Both the position numbers and the translations under genes were made by a program. Below are positions 9,760 through 20,369 of a DNA stretch of 34,409 nucleotides, one piece after another; position 1 is the stretch's first letter; each line of letters opens with the position of its first letter. Below the pieces are notes generated by a model that saw only the letters and a list, made by a program, of their open reading frames with translations, was not told the origin of the DNA and did no database searches. The stretch is from Desulfobacterales bacterium (lineage in GTDB: Bacteria; Desulfobacterota; Desulfobacteria; Desulfobacterales; B30-G6). The stretch lies in the NCBI GenBank assembly GCA_029940035.1, contig JAOZRT010000013.1, positions 1 to 34,409 on the forward strand, given 5' to 3'.

Positions 9760-9847
9760 AGCGACATTGCTTATAAAAGTAAGGAAATGCATTTAGCTAT
9801 TCTGAGGTTTTATGTATAAGAATTTGTAATCTAATAAGGAGCGTTTC

Positions 9848-10252
9848 ATGAAAGTATTGAAGATCGATCATCTTGGTATAGCGGTGAACAGCATCGACGA
9901 CGGCAAGAAATTCTGGTCGGATATCCTGGGTCTCGATTTTAAAGGCGCTGAAACCGTGGCCGAGCAGAAGGTGACCACTGCTTTTTTCCCGGTCAGCGAA
10001 AGCGAGGTAGAGCTCCTGGAATCCACGTCACCCGATGGACCCGTGGCGAAATACATTGAAAAAAAGGGGACCGGTATCCAGCATGTCGCCTTTCGGGTGG
10101 AAGACATCGATGCCGCCCTGGCTGAATTGAAGGAGAAAGGCATCAAGCTGATCGATCAGGAGCCCCGCATCGGTGCCGGCGGCGCCAGAATCGCCTTTTT
10201 GCACCCCAAGGCCACCGGCGGTGTGCTGGTGGAACTTTGTGAAAGAGAATAA
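9848..10252 (+). CDS. mce: Methylmalonyl-CoA epimerase
   Basis: Vicinal oxygen chelate fold: KIDHLGIAVNSIDDGKKFWSDILGL...GTGIQHVAFRVEDIDAAL...HPKATGGVLVELCE. Confidence 0.95.
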   Translation: MKVLKIDHLGIAVNSIDDGKKFWSDILGLDFKGAETVAEQKVTTAFFPVSESEVELLESTSPDGPVAKYIEKKGTGIQHVAFRVEDIDAALAELKEKGIKLIDQEPRIGAGGARIAFLHPKATGGVLVELCERE

Positions 10253-10307
10253 CCGTTTTAAGTTTTACGTGTTAGGTTTTAGGCAGGTATCCTGCAATCA
10301 GCCCACG

Positions 10308-10340
10308 GTTGGCAGGGATAAATCCCTGCGCTACATAGCA
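10308..10340. repeat. GGCAGGGATAAATCCCTGCGCTACA palindromic repeat, copy 1
   Basis: GGTTGGCAGGGATAAATCCCTGCGCTACATAGCA. Confidence 0.88.
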
Positions 10341-10409
10341 TCAAACTTAAAACGATATAAAAAAGTGATGATTTTAAGTAAATGAATATACGCATGAAGA
10401 GGAATCATT

Positions 10410-12539
10410 ATGTCAAAGCAGACGAACATCGACCAATGGCAAGTACTTGCCACCAAACAGCTGAGAGGAAAACCGCTGGATTCCCTGAACTGGGAAACCC
10501 CGGAAGGGATTGATGTCAAGCCGCTCTACACGGCCGAAGACCTGGAAAAAATTGAACACCTAAATTCTCTGCCCGGGTTTGCACCGTATGTGCGGGGACC
10601 CATGGCGACCATGTATGCGGGGCGGCCATGGACCATTCGCCAGTATGCGGGTTTTTCAACAGCCAAGGCGTCCAACGCCTTTTACAGAAAAAATCTGGCG
10701 GCCGGGCAAAAAGGGCTTTCAGTGGCTTTTGACCTTGCCACCCACCGGGGCTATGATTCCGACCACCCCAGGGTAATGGGCGATATCGGCAAGGCCGGCG
10801 TGGCCATCGACTCGGTGGAAGACATGAAAATCCTTTTTGACCAGATACCCCTGGATCAGATGTCCGTCTCCATGACCATGAACGGGGCGGTGCTGCCCAT
10901 TCTGGCCGGATACATCGTGGCCGCCGAGGAGCAGGGGATAAAACAGGAACAGCTGGCCGGCACCATACAGAATGACATCCTCAAAGAATACCTTACGCGC
11001 AATACCTACATCTACCCGCCCGAGCCCTCCATGCGCATTGTTTCGGATATTATCGGCTATTGTTCCGCAAACATGCCCAAATACAACACGGTGAGCATCA
11101 GCGGCTACCACATGATGGAGGCCGGGGCCAATTCGGTGCTGCAGACGGCTTTTACCCTGGCGGACGGGCTTGAATATGTCAAGGCTGCCCTGGCGGCCGG
11201 GCTTGATATCGACACCTTTGCTCCACGGCTCTCCTTTTTCTTCGGCGTGGGGATGAATTTTTTCATGGAGATTGCCATGCTGCGGGCCGCCCGGTTTTTG
11301 TGGCATGAGCTGATCAGCCCCTTTAACCCTCAAAACCCCAAGTCAACCATGCTGCGGACCCATGTGCAGACATCGGGGTGGAGCCTCACGGAGCAGGACC
11401 CCTACAACAACATTATCCGCACGACCCTGGAGGCGCTGGCTGCCGCCCTGGGCGGCACACAATCCCTGCACACCAACTCGTTTGACGAGGCCGTGGGGCT
11501 GCCCACAGATTTTTCCGCCAGGATAGCCAGGAACACCCAGATCATTGTTCAGGAAGAATCCCAGGTTTGCCATGTGGCGGATCCCCTGGGCGGTTCCTAT
11601 TATATAGAAGCCCTGACGGACGGCATCATCCAAGAAGCCCGCAAGATAATCAATGAAGTTGAGGAAATGGGCGGCATGGCCAAGGCCATCGAGACGGGCA
11701 TGCCCAAGATGCGCGTCGAGGAATCAGCCGCTAAAAAGCAGGCCAGAATCGATCAGGGGCTGGATGTGATCGTGGGGGTCAACAAGTATAAAATCGAAGA
11801 TGAACCGTTGGAGGATGTACGCGAGGTGTCAGATGCGGTGCGCCAGGAGCAGGTCCAGCGTCTGGAGCAGATTAAGGCGTCCCGGGATGGAGCAGCGGTT
11901 GAAAAGGCGCTGGCAGACCTCACCCGGGCGGCTGAAACAGGCGCCAACCTTTTGGAAGCCTGTATTCCGGCTGTCCGTGCACGGGCTACAGTGGGAGAGA
12001 TTTCCGATGCCATGGAAAAGGTTTTCAACCGGTTTGTGGCCACCACCCAGTGCATTTCGGGCGTGTACGCTGCCGAGTATGGCGACAGCGAGATTTTTGC
12101 TGCAGTGCGCAAGAGAACAGACGACTTCCTGGAAAAAGAGGGGCGGCGGCCCCGGATTCTGGTCACCAAAATGGGGCAGGACGGCCACGACCGCGGTATC
12201 AAGGTCATCGCCACCGCCTTTGCCGACCTGGGGTTTGACGTGGATATCAGCCCCATGTTTCAGACACCCGAAGAGGCCGCTAAAATGGCCGTGGAAAACG
12301 ATGTCCATGTCGTGGGCGCCTCGAGCCTGGCCGCCGGTCACAAGACCCTGGTGCCCCAGCTGGTGGAACATTTGAAAAAAGAGGGCGGCGACGACATTCT
12401 GGTGGTGGTGGGCGGCGTAATCCCGCCGGGCGATTACGAGTTTCTGTATAAAAACGGGGCGGTGGGCGTATTCGGGCCGGGAACGGTGGTGACGGATGCG
12501 GCCAATCAGGTCCTGAACGCAATCGACAAAAAGGCATGA
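10410..12539 (+). CDS. Methylmalonyl-CoA mutase, catalytic plus B12-binding domain in one chain
   Basis: [27 protein letters not shown]12-binding [32 protein letters not shown]. Confidence 0.97.
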   Translation: MSKQTNIDQWQVLATKQLRGKPLDSLNWETPEGIDVKPLYTAEDLEKIEHLNSLPGFAPYVRGPMATMYAGRPWTIRQYAGFSTAKASNAFYRKNLAAGQKGLSVAFDLATHRGYDSDHPRVMGDIGKAGVAIDSVEDMKILFDQIPLDQMSVSMTMNGAVLPILAGYIVAAEEQGIKQEQLAGTIQNDILKEYLTRNTYIYPPEPSMRIVSDIIGYCSANMPKYNTVSISGYHMMEAGANSVLQTAFTLADGLEYVKAALAAGLDIDTFAPRLSFFFGVGMNFFMEIAMLRAARFLWHELISPFNPQNPKSTMLRTHVQTSGWSLTEQDPYNNIIRTTLEALAAALGGTQSLHTNSFDEAVGLPTDFSARIARNTQIIVQEESQVCHVADPLGGSYYIEALTDGIIQEARKIINEVEEMGGMAKAIETGMPKMRVEESAAKKQARIDQGLDVIVGVNKYKIEDEPLEDVREVSDAVRQEQVQRLEQIKASRDGAAVEKALADLTRAAETGANLLEACIPAVRARATVGEISDAMEKVFNRFVATTQCISGVYAAEYGDSEIFAAVRKRTDDFLEKEGRRPRILVTKMGQDGHDRGIKVIATAFADLGFDVDISPMFQTPEEAAKMAVENDVHVVGASSLAAGHKTLVPQLVEHLKKEGGDDILVVVGGVIPPGDYEFLYKNGAVGVFGPGTVVTDAANQVLNAIDKKA

Positions 12540-13525
12540 TGCTGAAAGACGAGCAATACTATGTTGAGGGTGTCCTGGCACAGGACAAGCGCATCATCGC
12601 CAAGGCCATTACCCTGATTGAAAGTTCTCTGGGGCAGCACCAGGCGGTGGCTCGGCAGGTGATCAACCGTCTGCTGCCGGATACGGGCAAGGCGATCCGC
12701 CTGGGCATCAGCGGTGTGCCGGGTGCCGGCAAAAGCACGTTTATAGAAAGCCTGGGGATGATGCTGGTGAATGAAGGGTATCGTGTGGCGGTGCTGGCCG
12801 TGGATCCCAGCAGCAAGCGCAGCGGCGGCAGTGTACTGGCGGATAAAACCAGGATGGAGAAGCTCTCTGTGGCTGAAAACGCGTTTATCCGCCCTTCGCC
12901 GTCCGGCGGGACACTCGGGGGGGTGGCTCGCAAGACCAGGGAAACCATGCTGGTGTGCGAGGCTGCCGGGTATGATGTAATGATCGTTGAAACCGTGGGG
13001 GTGGGACAGTCGGAAACAACCGTGGCATCCATGGTGGATTTTTTTCTTCTGCTCATGATTGCCGGAGCCGGTGACGAACTACAGGGGATTAAAAAAGGGG
13101 TTCTGGAGGTTGCCGATGCCATTGCCGTTAACAAGGCGGACGGGGACAATGTGGAAAAGGCCGAAAGGGCCTGCCGGCAATTTGAGAATGCACTGCATTA
13201 CCTGACACCCGTGTCCCCCGTATGGGCGCCCAGGGCCATGACCTGCAGCTCACTTGCGGTCGATAACCCCGGCATTCTGCAAATCTGGGAAACGGTATTG
13301 GAACACCGCCGGCTGCACCTGGAAAGCGGGGTTCTGGAAAACAAGCGCCGGCAGCAGGCCCTGGACTGGATGTGGTCGTTGCTGGAAGAGGGGCTCAGGG
13401 AACGGTTTTTCAGCAATCCAAATATTGTCAAGCAGTTACCAAAAATGACCAAATGCGTGGAAAACGGCGAGGTCTCGCCCACGGCGGCGGCCGACGAGTT
13501 GATTTTTTCCCTTGACAAGCAATAG
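12536..13525 (+). CDS. meaB: Methylmalonyl-CoA mutase-associated GTPase (MeaB/ArgK family)
   Basis: [49 protein letters not shown]; start overlaps mutase stop (ATGA). Confidence 0.95.
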   Translation: MMLKDEQYYVEGVLAQDKRIIAKAITLIESSLGQHQAVARQVINRLLPDTGKAIRLGISGVPGAGKSTFIESLGMMLVNEGYRVAVLAVDPSSKRSGGSVLADKTRMEKLSVAENAFIRPSPSGGTLGGVARKTRETMLVCEAAGYDVMIVETVGVGQSETTVASMVDFFLLLMIAGAGDELQGIKKGVLEVADAIAVNKADGDNVEKAERACRQFENALHYLTPVSPVWAPRAMTCSSLAVDNPGILQIWETVLEHRRLHLESGVLENKRRQQALDWMWSLLEEGLRERFFSNPNIVKQLPKMTKCVENGEVSPTAAADELIFSLDKQ

Positions 13526-13665
13526 GCACTTTAGGATTATTTTAGTTTGGCAAAAAAAATCATGCAGGAAGGTAAATAGCATTGCATGAAACCAGAGAAT
13601 CACGGAATATGATAACTGCCGTTTAGGTGGAAAGCATGCAAATTTTTTATTGAAAGGAAAGAGCC

Positions 13666-15219
13666 ATGGGTATCGTGGAGGATAAAATCAAGGATCTGAA
13701 GGAGAGAGAACGGAAGATCCGGCAGATGGGTGGGGAAAAGGCTGTTGCCAAGCACAAGGACAAGGGAAAGCTGACCGCCCGTGAGCGCCTGGACTTGCTG
13801 TTTGATACGGGAACGTTCCGGGAAATCGACATGTTTGTCACACACCGCTGTGTGAATTTCGGCATGGAGGATGTGGAAATTCCCGCGGATGGGGTCGTCA
13901 CGGGCCACGGTCTGGTGGAGGGGCGGCAGGTGTTCGCCTTTGCCCAGGATTTTACGGCCAGGGCCGGCAGCCTCGGTGAGATGCACGCCAAAAAAATATG
14001 CAAAGTCATGGATCTGGCATTGAAGGCAGGGGTGCCGTTCGTCGGCCTGAACGACTCCGGCGGGGCACGCATACAGGAGGGCGTGGACGCCCTCTCCGGG
14101 TATGGCCAGATATTTTACCGTAATTCCCTGGCTTCGGGGGTCATCCCCCAGATATCGGCTATCATGGGGCCCACCGCCGGCGGCGCGGTGTATTCGCCGG
14201 CCATGACCGATTATATCTTCATGGTCAAGAATTCCAGCTACATGTTTATCACCGGGCCGGAGGTCATCAAGTCCGTCACCGGAGAGGAAATTACCTTCGA
14301 AGACCTTGGCGGTGCCATGGCCCACAATGAAAAGAGCGGGGTTGCCCAGTTTGCCTGTGAAAGCGACCAGGACGCCCTTGATCAGATTAAAAAGCTCCTT
14401 TCCTATCTGCCGTCCAACAACATGGAAGACCCGCCCGGGGTTGATACCGGAGACAGTCCCCAGCGAGTGGATCCGGCCCTTGACACCATCATTCCGGACA
14501 GTCCCAACCAGTCCTATGATATCAAGGATGTTATCCGTTCCATCGTGGACAATGGCGAGTTTTTTGAACCGCATGCGCATTTTGCACGCAATATCGTTAC
14601 CTGTTTCGCGCGTCTCAATGGGCGGAGCATCGGCATCATCGCCAACCAGCCCAAGGAGATGGCCGGCTGTCTGGACATCAATGCTTCCGACAAAGCCACC
14701 CGGTTTATCCGCTTTTGCGACGCTTTCAATGTTCCCCTGTTGACCATTGCGGATGTACCCGGCTACCTTCCCGGCAGCAACCAGGAGTGGGGGGGGATCA
14801 TTCGCCATGGAGCCAAGCTGCTGTGGTGCTACTCGGAGGCCACTGTGCCCAAGCTCCTGCTGGTGACCCGCAAGGACTATGGCGGCAGCTACCTGGCCAT
14901 GTGCTCCAAAGACCTGGGGGCGGACATGGCCTTTGCGTGGCCGACCGCTGAAATCGCCGTTATGGGAGCGGCCGGGGCGGCCAACATTATTCACCGTAAG
15001 GAAATCAAGGCGGCCGACGATCCTAAAGTCAAACGTGAAGAGAAAATCCAGGAATACAACGAGCTTTTCTCAAACCCGTACTGTGCCGCCAACCGGGGCT
15101 ACATCGATGCTGTGCTCGTGCCCAGCGAAACCCGCCCGCGGCTGATCGAAGCGCTCGAGATCATGTGCAGCAAGCGTGAAATGCGGCCGCCCAAGAAGCA
15201 TGGGAACATCCCTGTCTAA
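13666..15219 (+). CDS. Acyl-CoA carboxyltransferase subunit (methylmalonyl-CoA carboxyltransferase 12S / PccB / MmdA family)
   Basis: KLTARERLDLLFDTGTFREID, GLNDSGGARIQEGVDALSGYGQIF, GPTAGGAVYSPAMTDYIFMV, KDYGGSYLAMCSKDLGADMAFAWPTAEIAVMGA. Confidence 0.94.
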   Translation: MGIVEDKIKDLKERERKIRQMGGEKAVAKHKDKGKLTARERLDLLFDTGTFREIDMFVTHRCVNFGMEDVEIPADGVVTGHGLVEGRQVFAFAQDFTARAGSLGEMHAKKICKVMDLALKAGVPFVGLNDSGGARIQEGVDALSGYGQIFYRNSLASGVIPQISAIMGPTAGGAVYSPAMTDYIFMVKNSSYMFITGPEVIKSVTGEEITFEDLGGAMAHNEKSGVAQFACESDQDALDQIKKLLSYLPSNNMEDPPGVDTGDSPQRVDPALDTIIPDSPNQSYDIKDVIRSIVDNGEFFEPHAHFARNIVTCFARLNGRSIGIIANQPKEMAGCLDINASDKATRFIRFCDAFNVPLLTIADVPGYLPGSNQEWGGIIRHGAKLLWCYSEATVPKLLLVTRKDYGGSYLAMCSKDLGADMAFAWPTAEIAVMGAAGAANIIHRKEIKAADDPKVKREEKIQEYNELFSNPYCAANRGYIDAVLVPSETRPRLIEALEIMCSKREMRPPKKHGNIPV

Positions 15220-15240
15220 ATTCGCCGGAGGCGAATTTAG
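15216..15240. repeat. Perfect 11-bp-arm triloop hairpin overlapping stop codon of 12S-like gene
   Basis: CTAAATTCGCC-GGA-GGCGAATTTAG; stop TAA at 15217-15219. Confidence 0.92.
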
Positions 15241-15245
15241 TGTAC

Positions 15246-15288
15246 GCGGCTTCCGTCTTCGCTCTTCGAGCTACGCCGGACGAGCCGC
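15246..15288. repeat. Compound hairpin
   Basis: GCGGCT-TC-CGTC ... GACG-AGCCGC. Confidence 0.65.
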
Positions 15289-15372
15289 CACTATTATTAA
15301 AGTTGGAATCAGAGCCAATGGCAACTGATCTCGTAAAATAAGAGAATGCATACAATTAAAGAGGTTGAAGGG

Positions 15373-15588
15373 ATGGAAGATAAAAGCAAAATAGCCGCCA
15401 TTGCGGGTGTGATGGCCTACATCAAAGAGGAAGAGGAAGCCATGTGCCTTGCGGCTACGCAGGCACCTGCTGTTGCTCAGGTTCAGGCACCACCTGCACC
15501 GGTAAAACTGTGGGGCATCAGCGGGCGCCAGGCCATGATGCAATACCGCAACCTCATGCAGGTCAAGGCTTTTCACGGCTATCGATAA
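15373..15588 (+). CDS. Small OadG/MmdD-like accessory subunit without a transmembrane segment
   Basis: IAAIAGVMAYIKEEEEA, Ala/Pro linker, then LWGISGRQAMMQYRNLMQVKAFHGYR; located between the 12S-like and 5S-like genes. ATG 15373 preferred over 15346. Confidence 0.68.
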   Translation: MEDKSKIAAIAGVMAYIKEEEEAMCLAATQAPAVAQVQAPPAPVKLWGISGRQAMMQYRNLMQVKAFHGYR

Positions 15589-15625
15589 TTTAAATTAGAA
15601 GTAAAAAGTGTTTAAAATTATAATA

Positions 15626-15668
15626 GCGGCGCAGCCGCGTATAATAAAATTGCCGCCGGCAATTTTAT
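15626..15668. repeat. Two-hairpin element upstream of biotinylated carboxyltransferase
   Basis: GCGGC-GCA-GCCGC (15626-15638) then ATAAAATTGCC-GCC-GGCAATTTTAT (15644-15668). Confidence 0.92.
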
Positions 15669-15689
15669 CTGGAGAGGAGAACCGAAAAA

Positions 15690-17699
15690 ATGAGTGATCA
15701 CAATCAAGTCAAGATGACAGCCATGGAATACGACCAGGATCGTCCTAAAGCGGAAAATCCGGTATTGGTGGAAGACCTGACGCTGCGTGACGGCCACCAG
15801 TCCCTGTTTGCCACGCGTGGACGGACCGAGGACATGATTCCGGTTGCGGAAATGATGGATGAGATCGGGTTCTGGGCCACAGAGACATGGGGCGGCGCCA
15901 CCTTTGACACCATGCACCGTTTCCTGAACGAAGATCCCTGGGAGAGGATTCGGACCCTCAAACGCTACATGAAAAAAACACCGTTTTCCATGCTGCTGCG
16001 CGCACAGAATCTGGTGGGGTACCGCAACTACGCAGATGATCTGGCCAGGGCTTTTGTCGATAGGGCGGCAGCCAACGGCATGGATATTTTCCGGACATTC
16101 GACGCCCTGAACGACTACCGCAATTTTGAGACGGTGGTGCCCGTGATCAAGGCGTGCGGCAAGCATTTTCAGGGATGCATCTGCTACAGCATGACCGAAC
16201 CGCGTATGGGGGGCGAGGTGTACAACCTGGACTACTACGTGCAGAAGGCCAAGGACCTCGAAGCCATGGGTGCGGACAGCATCTGTATCAAGGACATGGC
16301 CGGCCTCATCGCGCCCTACGATGCCTATGCTATTGTCAAGGCCCTGAAAGCGGCTGTCAAGGCCCCCATTCACCTGCACAGTCATTTTACGTCGGGCATG
16401 TCGCCCATGAGCCATTTAAAGGCTATTGAAGCAGGCGTCGATATCATCGACACCTGTATGACGCCTTATGCCTATCGCACCTCCCATGCTGCCATCGAAC
16501 CCCTGGTGATGACCCTTCTGGGCACCAACCGCGACACGGGATTCGATATTAAGAAGATGGCCGCCATCAACGAGATCCTTGAAAAAGACGTAATGCCCAA
16601 GTACAAGCACCTGCTGGACGATTCCAAGGTCTCCATCATCGATATTAACGTGCTGCTGCACCAGACACCCGGCGGCATGCTGTCGAACCTGGTCAACCAG
16701 CTGCGCCAGATGGACGCCCTGGACCGCATCGGCGAAGTCTATAAGGAACTGCCGCGGGTCAGGAAGGATCTGGGACAGATTCCACTGGTTACGCCCACCA
16801 GCCAGATCGTGGGTATTCAGACGGTCAACAACGTCCTGTTCGACGATGAGAACGAACGTTACAAGATGATCACCGACCAGGTAAAGGACCTCTGCTACGG
16901 GCTGTACGGCAAGACCGCCGTACCCATTGACCCGGAAGTTCAGAAAAAGGCTCTCAAGGGTTACGCTAGAGGCGAAGAGCCCATTACCTGCCGGCCGGCA
17001 GAAGTCCTCGAAGCGGAACTGCCCCAGGCCGAAGAAGATGTCAAAGGGCTTGCCGTGGATCTGGACGACACGATCCTGTACGCCATTTACCCTGTTACCG
17101 GAAAGAAGTTTCTAAAATGGAAATACGGCAAGGAAGAGCCCCCTGAAGAGGTCAAGGCCAAGACCTTTGACCAGGTTAAAGCAGAAGACGAGCTGGTCAG
17201 CAAAGCCCGGGCCGGCCTTCTGGTTGAAAAGCAGGCCCAGGCGGCACCGGCCAAAAGCGAAAATCTGCGGACGTTCAACGTGTTCGTGGGAGATGACTTT
17301 TACGAAGTCGGTGTGGATGCCCAGGGTGAGTCGCCCGTGATCAGCTACATGCAGCAGATGCCGGTCCAAATGCCCCAGCCCCAGGCGCCCATGGCGCCGC
17401 CGGCAGCAGCCCCGGCCGCTCCGGCTGCGACCGAGCCTGCTAAAGAGGCCGAAGCCGCTCCTGAGGCCAAGGCGGCATCTGTGGACGGCACACCGCTATT
17501 GGCTCCCATGCCCGGCATGGTTGTCAGTTATGCCAAGCAGGTGGGGGATGCGGTGGATGAAGGTGAAACCGTGGTGGTTCTCGAAGCCATGAAAATGGAA
17601 AATGCCCTTCCGGCACCCACGGACGGCACCATCAAGGCTATCAACTACAGCTCCGGCGACTCGGTTGCCAAGGGAGATGTGCTGCTGGTCATCGGATAG
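15690..17699 (+). CDS. Carboxyltransferase (transcarboxylase 5S / oxaloacetate decarboxylase alpha / PycB family) fused to biotin carrier domain
   Basis: VEDLTLRDGHQSLFATR, FRTFDALNDYRN, IHLHSHFTSGMS; C-terminal Ala/Pro linker and VLEAMKMENALPAPTDGTIKAI biotinylation motif. Confidence 0.96.
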   Translation: MSDHNQVKMTAMEYDQDRPKAENPVLVEDLTLRDGHQSLFATRGRTEDMIPVAEMMDEIGFWATETWGGATFDTMHRFLNEDPWERIRTLKRYMKKTPFSMLLRAQNLVGYRNYADDLARAFVDRAAANGMDIFRTFDALNDYRNFETVVPVIKACGKHFQGCICYSMTEPRMGGEVYNLDYYVQKAKDLEAMGADSICIKDMAGLIAPYDAYAIVKALKAAVKAPIHLHSHFTSGMSPMSHLKAIEAGVDIIDTCMTPYAYRTSHAAIEPLVMTLLGTNRDTGFDIKKMAAINEILEKDVMPKYKHLLDDSKVSIIDINVLLHQTPGGMLSNLVNQLRQMDALDRIGEVYKELPRVRKDLGQIPLVTPTSQIVGIQTVNNVLFDDENERYKMITDQVKDLCYGLYGKTAVPIDPEVQKKALKGYARGEEPITCRPAEVLEAELPQAEEDVKGLAVDLDDTILYAIYPVTGKKFLKWKYGKEEPPEEVKAKTFDQVKAEDELVSKARAGLLVEKQAQAAPAKSENLRTFNVFVGDDFYEVGVDAQGESPVISYMQQMPVQMPQPQAPMAPPAAAPAAPAATEPAKEAEAAPEAKAASVDGTPLLAPMPGMVVSYAKQVGDAVDEGETVVVLEAMKMENALPAPTDGTIKAINYSSGDSVAKGDVLLVIG

Positions 17700-17714
17700 A
17701 GCCTGACTTATGTA

Positions 17715-17779
17715 TGAAATTTGATAAAACTTAACTAAATATAAATTGGGTTTAAGGCTTTTTTAATTATCAAATTTCA
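17715..17779. repeat. Perfect 13-bp inverted repeat, possible AT-rich terminator
   Basis: TGAAATTTGATAA (17715-17727) / TTATCAAATTTCA (17767-17779). Confidence 0.7.
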
Positions 17780-17792
17780 CCCAAAGGGCGAG

Positions 17793-17883
17793 CCGGAGAC
17801 TTCCATATGCTGCGTTGCTAAGAGTTCGAAGTAAAACACACTACGACTTCACCCTTAGACGCCTTGCCTATGAAAGTCTCCGG
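17793..17883. repeat. Nested extended palindrome / possible structured RNA between carboxyltransferase and sucC
   Basis: CCGGAGACTTCCATA / TATGAAAGTCTCCGG outer stem; GCGT-TG-CTAAG / CTTAG-ACGC middle stem; GAAGT / ACTTC inner. Confidence 0.8.
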
Positions 17884-18064
17884 CCCGTACAAAAGTCAGG
17901 AAGAGACTAATACTGTCATTCAGAATAAGATTCATCCAATGCAACACGCAACTTTTATGTTTTTGTGATTGATTTAATTTTATTATAGATGTGATCAGGT
18001 TGGAGTAATAGGATTCATTGATAACGAAACGTATCATGCTAAGTAAAAAAGGAGTGGCGGGATC

Positions 18065-19225
18065 ATGAAGATCCACGAATACCAGGCAAAAGAACTGTTC
18101 CGTAAATATGGTGTGCCTGTACCCGAGGGGCGGGTGGCCTTCGACGCTGATGAAGCGGTTGCGGCTGCAGAGGCGCTCGGTGGCTATCCTGTGGTGGTCA
18201 AGGCCCAGATTCATGCGGGTGGGCGCGGTAAAGGCGGCGGCGTAAAACTGGCCGGCAGTGCCCAGGAGACCAGGTCCGTTGCTGATGAAATTATCGGCAT
18301 GCAACTCGTAACCCATCAAACCGGTCCCCAGGGGCGCGAAGTAAAAAAAATTCTCGTGGAGCAGGGCCTCAATATCGCCAAAGAGCTTTACCTGAGCATC
18401 ATTCCAGACCGGGCTACGGCCATGATGGTGATCATGGCCAGCGAGGCCGGGGGCATGGATATCGAGACGGTGGCCGAGGAAACACCTGAAAAGATCATCA
18501 AGGTGTATGTGGATCCGTTGGCGGGTATCAACCCGTACCACTGCCGGGAAGCGGCGTTCGGCCTCAATCTGCCGGCTTCCGTCATCAAACCCTTTAACCA
18601 GATGCTGGTGAAATTGTATAAGATGGCAGTGGATTATGACTGTTCCCTGGTGGAAATCAATCCATTGGTGATCACGGCCGAAGAGACCATAATCGCCCTG
18701 GATGCCAAGGTCAACATTGACGACAATGCCCTGTTCCGGCACAAGGATGTCCTGGAATATCGTGATCTCAATGAAGAGGATCCGCTGGAGATCGAGGCAT
18801 CCAAATACAATCTCAACTACATCAACCTGGACGGCAACGTGGGCAACATGGTCAACGGCGCCGGTTTGGCCATGGCCACCATGGATATTATCAAACTGGC
18901 CGGTGCCGAGCCGGCCAACTTTCTTGATGTGGGTGGCGGAGCCAGTGCGGAAATGGTGGAAAATGGATTCCGCATCATCCTGAGCGACGAAAATGTGAAG
19001 GGTATCCTGATCAATATTTTCGGGGGCATCCTGCGGTGTGACGTGCTGGCGGAAGGGGTGGTTCAGGCCGCCCGGAAGACCGGCATCAATGTTCCCGTGG
19101 TGGTGCGTATGGAGGGTACCAATGTCGAGGAAGGCCGTAGAATTTTGGCTGAGTCAGGATTGAATCTCACCACCGCCGTGGACCTGAAAGAGGCCGCTCA
19201 AAAAGTTGCTGAATTGGTAAGCTAG
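18065..19225 (+). CDS. sucC: Succinate-CoA ligase (ADP-forming) subunit beta
   Basis: [84 protein letters not shown]. Confidence 0.98.
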   Translation: MKIHEYQAKELFRKYGVPVPEGRVAFDADEAVAAAEALGGYPVVVKAQIHAGGRGKGGGVKLAGSAQETRSVADEIIGMQLVTHQTGPQGREVKKILVEQGLNIAKELYLSIIPDRATAMMVIMASEAGGMDIETVAEETPEKIIKVYVDPLAGINPYHCREAAFGLNLPASVIKPFNQMLVKLYKMAVDYDCSLVEINPLVITAEETIIALDAKVNIDDNALFRHKDVLEYRDLNEEDPLEIEASKYNLNYINLDGNVGNMVNGAGLAMATMDIIKLAGAEPANFLDVGGGASAEMVENGFRIILSDENVKGILINIFGGILRCDVLAEGVVQAARKTGINVPVVVRMEGTNVEEGRRILAESGLNLTTAVDLKEAAQKVAELVS

Positions 19226-19243
19226 TATTTTGGCGCCGACGCT

Positions 19244-19278
19244 GACCAATATCCAATAACGAATGATCAATCTTCAAG
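19244..19278. repeat. AT-rich ATTGGATATTG repeat, copy 3, between sucC and sucD
   Basis: GACCAATATCCAATAACGAATGATCAATCTTCAAG; same orientation as copy 1. Confidence 0.85.
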
Positions 19279-19310
19279 TTAAAGCAAAGAGCATTCGGAA
19301 TTCGGCATAA

Positions 19311-19350
19311 GGTTTGGCAGGGATAAATCCCCGCGCTACAAAGCAGTAGG
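19311..19350. repeat. GGCAGGGATAAATCC.CGCGCTACA repeat, copy 2, between sucC and sucD
   Basis: GGTTTGGCAGGGATAAATCCCCGCGCTACAAAGCAGTAGG. Confidence 0.85.
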
Positions 19351-19401
19351 CTTTATGCCTTTGTGGTTTGAATTATTGAGAGACATTGCAGGAGAAGTAT
19401 C

Positions 19402-20271
19402 GTGAGCATTTTCGTAAACAAGGAAACACGCCTTCTGGTGCAGGGTATTACGGGCAGGGAAGGACAGTTTCACACGCAGCAGTGCATAGCCTATGGAACC
19501 CAAGTCGTGGCCGGTGTGACACCGGGCAAAGGCGGTCAGAAAATGGATGCTGTGCCGGTATTCAATACCGTGAAAGCGGCGGCCGCTGCCACCGGGGCCA
19601 ACTGCAGCATGATCTTTGTGCCGCCGCCGTTTGCTGCTGACGCCATCATGGAAGCTGCCGACGCGGGCATGGAAACTATCGTGGCGATTACCGAAGGCAT
19701 TCCGGTGATGGACATGATGAAGGTCAAAAACTATCTCAAGGGGAAGGCGTCGCGTTTGATCGGCCCCAACTGTCCGGGCATTATCACACCGGGCGAGTGC
19801 AAGATCGGCATCATGCCGGGCCCCATCCACAAGCCGGGCGGTCCCATTGGTGTGGTTTCCCGTTCAGGCACCCTTACCTACGAAGTTGTCCACCAACTGA
19901 CCATGCAGGGCATCGGGCAGACCACCTGCCTGGGAATCGGCGGAGACCCGGTCAACGGCACCAATTTTATCGATTGCCTGGAAGCTTTTGAAAAAGATGG
20001 AGAAACAGAAGGCATTGTGATGGTGGGTGAAATCGGTGGCACTGCCGAGGAAGAGGCCGCGGACTTTATCGAAAAAACGCTGACCAAACCGGTGGTGGGC
20101 TTTATTGCGGGGCTGACCGCTCCCCCCGGCAGGCGCATGGGGCACGCCGGTGCCATCATCAGCGGGAAAAGCGGCACCGCCCAGGGCAAGCTGGCTGCCA
20201 TGAAAAAAAGCGGCATCCATATTTGCGAGAACCTGGGTACGTTGGGCGAGCTGTGTGCGAAGGTTTTTTAA
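19402..20271 (+). CDS. sucD: Succinate-CoA ligase (ADP-forming) subunit alpha
   Basis: GTG start; [67 protein letters not shown]. Confidence 0.98.
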   Translation: MSIFVNKETRLLVQGITGREGQFHTQQCIAYGTQVVAGVTPGKGGQKMDAVPVFNTVKAAAAATGANCSMIFVPPPFAADAIMEAADAGMETIVAITEGIPVMDMMKVKNYLKGKASRLIGPNCPGIITPGECKIGIMPGPIHKPGGPIGVVSRSGTLTYEVVHQLTMQGIGQTTCLGIGGDPVNGTNFIDCLEAFEKDGETEGIVMVGEIGGTAEEEAADFIEKTLTKPVVGFIAGLTAPPGRRMGHAGAIISGKSGTAQGKLAAMKKSGIHICENLGTLGELCAKVF

Positions 20272-20273
20272 TG

Positions 20274-20316
20274 AGTGTTTAGTATTTTGTATTTGGTATT
20301 TTGGGCACTAAACACT
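20274..20316. repeat. 10-bp perfect inverted repeat after sucD
   Basis: AGTGTTTAGT ... ACTAAACACT with AT-rich 23-nt loop. Confidence 0.75.
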
Positions 20317-20369
20317 TCTCTTAATCGTATTAATTCAATATAGGCATTCATTAAAAGTAAAGGTACCCG

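Noticed and set aside
10719-12581. Long antisense ORFs across the mutase and meaB genes (10719..11333, 11753..12256, 11829..12581)
   Set aside because: Opposite strand of strongly conserved coding sequence; GC-biased codon shadow.
13600-14994. 464-aa antisense ORF opposite the carboxyltransferase
   Set aside because: Shadow ORF; the sense frame carries full family motifs.
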